A stretch of DNA of 6,916 nucleotides from Methanobacteriota archaeon (lineage in GTDB: Archaea; Hydrothermarchaeota; Hydrothermarchaeia; Hydrothermarchaeales; JACQPM01): assembly GCA_016207475.1 (NCBI GenBank), contig JACQPM010000109.1, positions 1-6,916 of the forward strand. The letters are read 5' to 3'. The notes beneath the pieces were generated by a model. It saw only the letters and a list, made by a program, of their open reading frames with translations, did not search any database and was not told the origin of the DNA. Shown here piece after piece: positions 1 to 3,264 of the stretch. The position numbers and the translations under genes are program-made. How positions within the stretch are numbered: position 1 is the stretch's first letter; each line of letters starts with the position of its first letter.

Positions 1-2
1 GG

Positions 3-56
3 GAGCTCTTCGAGTTCTACTGGGCCAGGGCAGAGCCGTACTCGGGAAAGAGATAA
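3..56 (+). CDS. C-terminal fragment of an unidentified protein (5' end outside window)
   Basis: An open frame enters from the left edge and ends at TAA (54-56), giving the 17-residue tail ELFEFYWARAEPYSGKR. It is too short to assign a family. Codon choice is GC-rich at third positions, as in the other genes here. The stop codon lies inside the TATA-like sequence GATAAATAT, so the gene end and the downstream promoter share bases. The last four codons plus the stop are repeated in frame at 153-168, because this segment is part of a 63-bp direct duplication. It could be a chance frame, but the tRNA-upstream position and clean stop make a real gene end likely. Confidence 0.55.
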   Translation, partial: ELFEFYWARAEPYSGKR

Positions 57-103
57 ATATCCCGTGGCTCCTCTCCAGATTGGGGCTCGTGGTCTAGGGG
101 TTA
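41..103 (+). repeat. 63-bp perfect direct repeat, copy 1 (gene end, promoter, tRNA-Val 5' fragment)
   Basis: Bases 41-103 are identical to 153-215 (offset 112), beginning at CTCGGGAAAG and ending at GGGGTTA. The bases on either side differ (A40 against C152; C104 against T216). This copy carries the last codons and stop of the upstream gene, the TATA box and the first 21 nt of tRNA-Val (83-103), then breaks off within the D arm. Perfect identity suggests a recent event or an assembly error. Confidence 0.95.
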
Positions 104-118
104 CGCCAGAGCCTTTTT
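84..118 (+). terminator. Possible terminator-like hairpin formed by tRNA-Val 5' fragment and insert, followed by T5
   Basis: In the first repeat copy, GGCTC (84-88) plus TGG (90-92) can pair with CCA (106-108) plus GAGCC (109-113). This is an 8-bp stem with one bulged G (89), followed directly by TTTTT (114-118). Half of the stem is tRNA sequence and half is insert. If the duplicated promoter fires, this would give a short RNA of about 36 nt with the tRNA-Val 5' end. It is a structural prediction only. Confidence 0.35.
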
Positions 119-150
119 GCTCGCTTCGCTCTGGCTCCCGCTCGCAAAAA
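105..150. other. Structured 49-bp insert with two interlocking inverted repeats
   Basis: Between the repeat copies, GCCAGAGC (105-112) is the reverse complement of GCTCTGGC (128-135), and TTTTTGC (114-120) that of GCAAAAA (144-150). The arms interleave, so the two stems could form a pseudoknot or act as alternatives. GCTC recurs at 119, 128, 134 and 140. No coding potential is seen. It may be a small palindromic repeat unit of the genome, but other copies cannot be checked here. Confidence 0.6.
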
Positions 151-152
151 TC

Positions 153-215
153 CTCGGGAAAGAGATAAATATCCCGTGGCTCCTCTCCAGATTGGGGCTC
201 GTGGTCTAGGGGTTA
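153..215 (+). repeat. 63-bp perfect direct repeat, copy 2 (promoter and start of the intact tRNA-Val)
   Basis: This is the second copy of the repeat at 41-103. It runs straight into the complete tRNA-Val gene, so it holds the functional promoter. The two copies are separated by 49 bp (104-152), making a 112-bp tandem period. A duplicated 5' tRNA end is the reverse of the usual archaeal integration scar, where the 3' part of the tRNA is duplicated. Confidence 0.95.
157..172 (+). promoter_or_regulatory. TATA/BRE promoter of tRNA-Val
   Basis: A purine-rich stretch (GGAAAG) followed by GATAAATAT (163-171) lies 24-32 bp before the tRNA 5' end at 195. That is the archaeal TATA spacing for a transcript starting at or just before the mature 5' end. 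An identical copy of this box is at 51-59. Confidence 0.7.
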
Positions 216-267
216 TGACACCACGCTTACAACGTGGAGGTCGCCGGTTCGAGTCCGGCCGGGCCCA
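195..267 (+). tRNA. tRNA-Val (anticodon UAC)
   Basis: A full cloverleaf can be drawn. The acceptor arm GGGCTCG (195-201) pairs with CGGGCCC (260-266), and A267 is the discriminator. The anticodon stem CCACG/CGTGG encloses the loop CTTACAA with anticodon TAC at 228-230. The T arm GCCGG/CCGGC encloses TTCGAGT. There is no intron and CCA is not encoded (ATGG follows). This tRNA reads GUA and probably other Val codons. Its first 21 nt are duplicated at 83-103. A prepilin relic starts about 28 bp downstream. Confidence 0.97.
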
Positions 268-294
268 TGGGGCGACTTCTGCCCACCCTGTGTC

Positions 295-327
295 TTGTTG
301 CGTGAGGAGAAGGCCCAGGGGGCATGA
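295..327 (+). pseudogene. Relic of a class III prepilin signal region
   Basis: Reading from 295, the frame gives LLREEKAQGA and then TGA (325-327). This mirrors LLREERAQGGM in the intact prepilin at 456-488. Over 33 aligned columns there are four substitutions and one missing base. Three substitutions are synonymous (two Leu codons, one Arg codon) and the fourth is Arg to Lys, so the copy was once selected as protein. The missing base, opposite A482, causes the premature stop. No convincing start or hydrophobic segment surrounds it. It is best read as the remains of a second, tandem prepilin gene. A chance match is possible given the short length. Confidence 0.5.
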
Positions 328-401
328 TAATACCCTCTAGGAGGGCGGGCCGTGCCCAAAAAATTGAACCTATTGCTTTTTATAATAGACAATATACCAA
401 A

Positions 402-413
402 AATTTATATATT
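402..413 (+). promoter_or_regulatory. TATA box of the prepilin gene
   Basis: TTTATATAT (404-412) sits in an AT-rich island (about 356-430) that contrasts with the GC-rich surroundings. A start site about 26 bp downstream would fall near 434, leaving a leader of about 10 nt before ATG 444. This supports the internal start over the ATG at 324. Confidence 0.7.
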
Positions 414-443
414 GGCATAGTCGATAATAAGCTAAAGAAGCTG

Positions 444-650
444 ATGTTTGAGAGACTGCTGCGCGAGGAGAGGGCCCAGGGAGGCATGGAGTATATCCTC
501 CTGGTGGGGGGTGTGATAGTGGCCGCTACGGTCACCTTCGCCGTCTACTCCAGCATGACCAAGAGCGCCGCCGCAGCCCTCAACGAGACTACCAACGAGA
601 GCGTGGCCAAGCTAAGGGAGAAGACCCTAGAGGCCCTCGACACCTTCTAG
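444..650 (+). CDS. Small class III signal peptide (type IV pilin-like) protein
   Basis: The 68-residue product begins with a short charged leader (MFERLLREERA) followed by QGGMEYILL and a hydrophobic stretch of about 22 residues (17-38), then a polar, helical tail rich in Ala, Asn, Thr and Lys. The A|Q junction with Glu at mature position 5 fits archaeal class III prepilin signals, which EppA-type peptidases cleave before the hydrophobic helix; the mature subunit then assembles into a pilus-like filament through that helix. The frame is open back to ATG 324, but that start would swallow the TATA box and destroy the N-terminal signal, so ATG 444 is chosen. The mature form of about 57 residues is small for a pilin. 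No assembly genes are in the window. The TAG stop shares bases with the converging gene. Confidence 0.85.
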   Translation: MFERLLREERAQGGMEYILLVGGVIVAATVTFAVYSSMTKSAAAALNETTNESVAKLREKTLEALDTF

Positions 651-1009
651 GCCTGCCCGAGCCCCGAGAGGAAGGAGACGAAGAGGAGTCCGAAGGTGGC
701 GAGGCCCAGGAGTATGGCCGCCATCATGCCTGCGTAGAGCATGTAGAGGTAGGAGGCGAAGGTGAGGGCCCCGAGGAGGGCGTATCTACGCATCCTCCCT
801 ATCCAGGGGGTGGGGCCGTGTGGAGAGGCCAGGAAGGTGCCCACCAGGAGGTTCAGGAGGAGGGCCAGGAAGGCTATAGTACCGTTGAAGAGGGCCACGA
901 GGAGATAATCACCGCCGAGGAGCAGGAGGGCGTTGGCCAGGAGAGCTATGGTAAGCCCCCCGCAGTGGATGGTGGTGAGAGCCAAGTGAGCGACCCTGGC
1001 TAGTTCCAT
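647..1009 (-). CDS. Four-helix integral membrane protein of unknown function
   Basis: The 120-residue product is almost entirely hydrophobic. Likely membrane segments lie at about residues 8-32, 36-60, 76-95 and 96-116. The only clear polar loop (about 61-76, with GPTPWIGRMRRY) sits between helices 2 and 3 and carries the positive charges, which suggests it faces the cytoplasm. I do not recognise the family. ATG 1009 is preceded by a G-rich run and by a TATA box whose spacing puts transcription start near the ATG, so the mRNA is probably leaderless. The gene converges with the prepilin gene, the two stop codons overlapping in CTAG (647-650). The open frame on the opposite strand (818-1003) has the Glu/Gln-rich composition expected of a hydrophobic gene read antisense. 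Confidence 0.8.
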   Translation of the reverse strand: MELARVAHLALTTIHCGGLTIALLANALLLLGGDYLLVALFNGTIAFLALLLNLLVGTFLASPHGPTPWIGRMRRYALLGALTFASYLYMLYAGMMAAILLGLATFGLLFVSFLSGLGQA

Positions 1010-1029
1010 GGCCCCCCTTCTCTCCCGGT

Positions 1030-1039
1030 GGATATAAAG
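1030..1039 (-). promoter_or_regulatory. TATA box of the membrane protein gene
   Basis: On the minus strand the sequence reads CTTTATATCC. Its centre is about 26 bp from ATG 1009, placing transcription start at or very near the start codon. It is arranged back to back with the tRNA-His promoter at 1055-1063. Confidence 0.65.
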
Positions 1040-1054
1040 ATTTTCGTCGGGTAG

Positions 1055-1063
1055 TTTTAAATA
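1055..1063 (+). promoter_or_regulatory. TATA box of tRNA-His
   Basis: TTTTAAATA (1055-1063) lies 24-32 bp before the tRNA-His 5' end at 1087, matching the spacing seen at tRNA-Val. Only 15 bp separate it from the divergent TATA box of the membrane gene, so the two could compete for transcription factors. Confidence 0.7.
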
Positions 1064-1086
1064 TCCGGCGGGCTTACTATCGCCAT

Positions 1087-1158
1087 GGCCGGGATAGTTT
1101 AGTGGTAGAATTGGGGACTGTGGATCCCCTGGCTCGGGTTCGATTCCCGGTCCCGGCC
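1087..1158 (+). tRNA. tRNA-His (anticodon GUG)
   Basis: The acceptor stem GCCGGGA (1088-1094) pairs with TCCCGGC (1151-1157). G1087 is the genome-encoded G-1 and faces discriminator C1158, the identity pair specific to tRNA-His. The anticodon stem GGGGA/TCCCC encloses CTGTGGA with anticodon GTG (1120-1122). The T arm TCGGG/CCCGG encloses TTCGATT. There is no intron, and CCA is not encoded. With G-1 encoded, 5' processing has to cut one nucleotide further upstream than in other tRNAs. Confidence 0.97.
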
Positions 1159-1173
1159 CTTTCTTAAGGTTTG

Positions 1174-1264
1174 ACTCCCTGGCGAGTTAGGAGGGAGTTG
1201 GTAGGAGTACTGGCTTCGTCGGTACCCTCTGGTGGGGTGGGCAGGTAGTTTTTCGACAGAAAAC
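1174..1264 (+). other. Hairpin-rich non-coding segment after tRNA-His
   Basis: Three consecutive inverted repeats lie between tRNA-His and the next gene: ACTCCCT (1174-1180) with AGGGAGT (1192-1198); a stem spanning about 1204-1230 with a core TACTGGC/GTCGGTA and a TTC loop; and GTTTT (1248-1252) with AAAAC (1260-1264). The T5 run 1249-1253 could end transcription from the tRNA-His promoter. This may be a tRNA trailer or a small RNA co-transcribed with tRNA-His. No C/D box pair is seen, and an H/ACA fit is not convincing. Confidence 0.35.
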
Positions 1265-1269
1265 CATCA

Positions 1270-1281
1270 ATTTTTTATATC
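1270..1281 (+). promoter_or_regulatory. TATA box of the 136-residue protein gene
   Basis: TTTTTTATAT (1271-1280) has its centre about 26 bp before ATG 1303, which suggests a leaderless or nearly leaderless transcript. Confidence 0.65.
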
Positions 1282-1302
1282 CCCGCCTAGAAGGTAGGTT
1301 GG

Positions 1303-1713
1303 ATGCTCCAGTTGCTGGGTGTGGTCAACGAGCGGGGGGAGGAGCTCAAGTTCGGGGTAGAGGATGTCAGAGAGGCGAGGTTCGAGGAGACGCCTTCCGG
1401 CTGGTCTGTGTACGTAAAGGGAGAGCTGGTGGATCTGACGAAAGAAGGGGCATACACCATCTCGGCGGAGGTCTTCGAGTACGACGACAGGCCCTACAGG
1501 ATCGAGTACTTCGCCCTCGACAGGCTCCTGGACCCCAAGGGCTTCCGCTCTGTGGCCAAGAACGCGGTCCCAAAACTGCTGGAGTATAAGGCCCAGAGCC
1601 TCTTGAGGCGTTGGCTCAAAGGCCGGGTTGCGGCCCTGGGCCTCCCGCGGGAGAAGGCCGAGCGCCTCATCCACGAGGTCGTCCAGAGGAGCGAGCCCAT
1701 CCTATTCAGGTAG
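1303..1713 (+). CDS. Conserved-looking hypothetical protein, 136 residues
   Basis: I do not recognise this protein. The first half (about residues 1-70) alternates short hydrophobic and charged stretches and looks beta-rich (for example WSVYVKGELVDL and FEYDDRPYRIEYFAL). The second half (about 78-130) is basic and helical, with LLEYKAQSLLRRWLKGRVAALGL and a final helix ending RSEPILFR. There is no signal peptide, membrane segment or cysteine, so it is probably a cytosolic protein. Codon use (strong G/C at third positions) and a well-placed TATA box support this strand over the overlapping minus-strand frame. GGTAGG lies a few bases before the ATG, but the promoter spacing suggests leaderless initiation. 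Its end overlaps the converging thiolase gene by 12 bp. Confidence 0.75.
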   Translation: MLQLLGVVNERGEELKFGVEDVREARFEETPSGWSVYVKGELVDLTKEGAYTISAEVFEYDDRPYRIEYFALDRLLDPKGFRSVAKNAVPKLLEYKAQSLLRRWLKGRVAALGLPREKAERLIHEVVQRSEPILFR

Positions 1714-2598
1714 AGCCCCCAGGAGCTCGCAGGCCTTGCAGAGGGGATTTGGTGTGGGCTCCCCGCAGGCCCCGCACCTCTTGACCGCTGTGCGAGGGTA
1801 GGTTGCGAGGTGCGGCAAGAGCCGCTTATACCCCCTGAGGATCGAGTACTTTATCCCTGGGTTCGCCAGCTCCAGGCCATTCAGGAAATCCCTTATCCCG
1901 AGGCGGAAGGCGTCCCTTGCGTAGGGGCACTCCTCCAGGCTGACCGGCAGTTCCCGCAGGAGGGCGTAGATGGCGACCTCCTTCTCCGGGACCTCCTGGA
2001 GGGGCTTCACCCTGGGCAGGAGGCCCAGGTCTCCGGGGGTGCCGAGGCGGAGGAGGCGCTCTATATCACCTCTGGTATAGTTCATCATCACCGCCTGGGC
2101 CTCATCGTCCAGGTTGTGCCCCGTGGCTATCTTCGAGAGCCCCAGTTCTCTGCCGGCATCGTTCAGGAGCCTCCTCCGGAAGACCCCGCAGTAGGTGCAG
2201 CCGGCGTAGCCCCTTTCCCACTTCACCATCTCGTCCAGGGTGTGGCCGAGCCGCTCCCTGAAGGATACGGTATGGAGCTCCAGCCCGAGCTGGGAGCAGA
2301 GGGCCCTCGCCGCCTCCAAGCCGTGAGGCCTGTAGCCTGCTATCCCCTCATCGATGGCTATGGGGTGGAGCTCGAGGCCCATGGACAGCTGCGATAGGAG
2401 GTATAAGAGGGCAGAGCTGTCCTTCCCCCCCGACAGGGCAACCCCGACCTTCTCCCCCCGCTCGAATATCTTCTGGGTCTTTACAGCCCTTCGGACCCTG
2501 GCCTCAATATACGCGAAAAAAAGGTCCCGGCAGAGCCTCTGGCCGCAGTACCGCCGGTTGTAGACGGCCCTGGCGCCGCACCTGTCGCACTCAGCCAC
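1702..2598 (-). CDS. ttuA: TtuA/NcsA-family tRNA 2-thiolation enzyme
   Basis: This 298-residue protein is a PP-loop ATPase that adenylates a tRNA uridine and replaces its 2-oxygen with sulfur. The PP-loop SGGKDS is at residues 56-61. Cys134, Cys137 (CTYC) and Cys224 match the three [4Fe-4S] ligands of this family. GHNLDDEAQ (160-168) is the family's second signature. The C-terminal zinc finger uses Cys275, 278, 287 and 290. The N-terminal finger has Cys4, Cys7 and Cys23, but the usual C-terminal His of the LCxxHF motif is Leu26 (LCRDLF); an extra Cys18 may be the fourth ligand. Start is GTG 2598, preceded by GGTGGTGA as ribosome binding site, and overlaps the sulfur-carrier gene by 8 bp. TtuA (U54, heat-stable tRNA) and NcsA (wobble U34) share these features, so the target position cannot be fixed; the symbol is provisional. 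Confidence 0.9.
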   Translation of the reverse strand: MAECDRCGARAVYNRRYCGQRLCRDLFFAYIEARVRRAVKTQKIFERGEKVGVALSGGKDSSALLYLLSQLSMGLELHPIAIDEGIAGYRPHGLEAARALCSQLGLELHTVSFRERLGHTLDEMVKWERGYAGCTYCGVFRRRLLNDAGRELGLSKIATGHNLDDEAQAVMMNYTRGDIERLLRLGTPGDLGLLPRVKPLQEVPEKEVAIYALLRELPVSLEECPYARDAFRLGIRDFLNGLELANPGIKYSILRGYKRLLPHLATYPRTAVKRCGACGEPTPNPLCKACELLGALPE

Positions 2599-2788
2599 CG
2601 GTCACCACCTTTATCACCCTCAGCCTATCCCCGGGCCTCAGCGGCTCCTCCTCGGTGCACAGGGCGCCGTTCAGGCTGACCGCCACGGTCTCCCGGTTTA
2701 TCCCCAGGCGGGCCAGGAGGGCCTCTATGGTGGTCCCGTCCTCGACCTCCAGCTCCTGCTCCTTATCGGTCTCTATAGCTACCTTCAT
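2591..2788 (-). CDS. Ubiquitin-like sulfur carrier (ThiS/MoaD/SAMP/TtuB type)
   Basis: The 65-residue product has the beta-grasp pattern: a strand (MKVAIET), a second strand (QELEVED), a helix (TTIEALLARLG), a strand (TVAVSLNGAL) and a final strand (DRLRVIKVV) ending in Thr-Gly-Gly. The C-terminal Gly64-Gly65 would be adenylated by an E1-like enzyme and converted to a thiocarboxylate. In archaea such carriers supply sulfur for tRNA thiolation, and some also tag proteins. The next gene, overlapping by 8 bp, is the thiolation enzyme, which makes it the most likely sulfur acceptor; ThiS (thiamine) or MoaD (molybdopterin) roles are less likely because no such partners are present. No E1-like activating enzyme is in the window. 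ATG 2788 is preceded by GGGAGAGAGG, a plausible ribosome binding site. Confidence 0.88.
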   Translation of the reverse strand: MKVAIETDKEQELEVEDGTTIEALLARLGINRETVAVSLNGALCTEEEPLRPGDRLRVIKVVTGG

Positions 2789-2814
2789 CTCTGTGTCCTC
2801 TCTCCCTTGGATCT

Positions 2815-2824
2815 GTTAAAAATC
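2815..2824 (-). promoter_or_regulatory. Likely TATA box of the sulfur carrier-thiolase operon
   Basis: The minus strand reads ATTTTTAAC here, centred about 32 bp before ATG 2788, predicting a leader of roughly 6 nt. It is flanked by two ATCTGTT direct repeats (2811-2817 and 2822-2828). It is weaker than the other TATA boxes in the window. Confidence 0.45.
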
Positions 2825-2839
2825 TGTTGACCCACGCTC

Positions 2840-2849
2840 TAAAAAAGCA
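2840..2849 (-). terminator. Oligo-T tract downstream of rnpB
   Basis: On the minus strand GCTTTTTTAG gives six consecutive T residues about 65 bp past the predicted 3' end of RNase P RNA. Archaeal RNA polymerase stops at such T tracts. No strong hairpin precedes it. The whole 2789-2909 gap shows nothing else beyond this and the operon promoter. Confidence 0.4.
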
Positions 2850-2909
2850 ACTTTTGTCATCGCCGTTTTATCAACTATAGGGACCAATATGGATTCTATC
2901 ATTATAAGC

Positions 2910-3225
2910 GGCGTGCTGGGAGTAACCCACCTTTTGTTCTGGGCATCATTCGTCTGAGCGCCCTACCACGTGCCTCTTGTGGACCTCATCGGCAACCTCT
3001 TGGGCTTGCATCCCCGGCGTTGGCCGTTTCACCGCCTCCCCGCACGTCCTCAGCCAGGGGCATCATGGCCATGTGTGCGGGGGCGTCTCGTTTCTGCTCC
3101 AGAGCGAAGCCTCTCGGCTTATGCCTCGCAGCATCCGGGTTCCACAGGATGGGTGGAGTTTCCTCCTTTCCCGGCCCCGCCCCGTAAGGGGCAGACCGGG
3201 CAGGTTAGATGCCCTCCAGCTCGCC
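2910..3225 (-). ncRNA. rnpB: RNase P RNA (archaeal, type A-like)
   Basis: This is the catalytic RNA that removes tRNA 5' leaders. All five conserved regions are seen on the minus strand, in order: GGAGGAAACTCC (3166-3155, CR I), CAGAAACGAGAC (3096-3085, CR II), GGTGAAACGG (about 3033-3024) and GATGCAAGCCC (about 3012-3002) (CR III/IV), and AGAACAAAAGGTGGGTTA (2940-2923, CR V). The ends pair as P1: GGCGAGCTGG (3225-3216) with CCAGCACGCC (2919-2910), with one A-A mismatch and likely extension into GAG/CTC. Within P4, CCACC (3156-3152) pairs with GGTGG (2931-2927). A GCCCC-TTAC-GGGGC hairpin (3192-3179) fits P3. The length of about 316 nt is normal for archaea. Ends are set by P1 and may be off by a few bases. 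Open frames here (2970-3357 plus, 3119-3349 minus) are not genes. Confidence 0.95.
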
Positions 3226-3237
3226 ACCAACGGCCTG

Positions 3238-3264
3238 GATTATAACGAGGGGAAGGTTTATAGA
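3238..3264 (-). promoter_or_regulatory. Candidate rnpB promoter overlapping the end of the radical SAM gene
   Basis: Two TATA-like elements lie on the minus strand: CTATAAACC (3263-3255), whose spacing predicts a start near 3234, about 9 nt before P1; and TTATAAT (about 3245-3239), which is too close for a start at 3225. The first includes the TAA stop of the upstream radical SAM gene (3260-3258). rnpB may also receive read-through from that operon. Confidence 0.45.

Noticed and set aside
324..443. Upstream extension of the prepilin frame to ATG 324 (108 residues)
   Set aside because: It would include the AT-rich promoter and TATA box and would put 40 residues before a class III signal that must be near the N-terminus.
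818..1003. Plus-strand 61-residue frame rich in Glu, Gln and Gly
   Set aside because: It is antisense to the hydrophobic membrane protein gene, and its composition is what that antisense would give. It has no promoter or ribosome site.
1174..1264. C/D box or H/ACA guide RNA after tRNA-His
   Set aside because: No C and D box pair is present. An ACA occurs at 1256-1258, but the upstream stem does not show a convincing pseudouridylation pocket or K-turn.
1267..1674. Minus-strand 135-residue frame opposite the 136-residue gene
   Set aside because: The plus-strand gene has a correctly spaced TATA box and better codon use. The minus frame looks like a GC-rich shadow.
1810..2397. Plus-strand 195-residue open frame
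   Set aside because: It is antisense to the thiolase gene, with low-complexity composition and no supporting signals.
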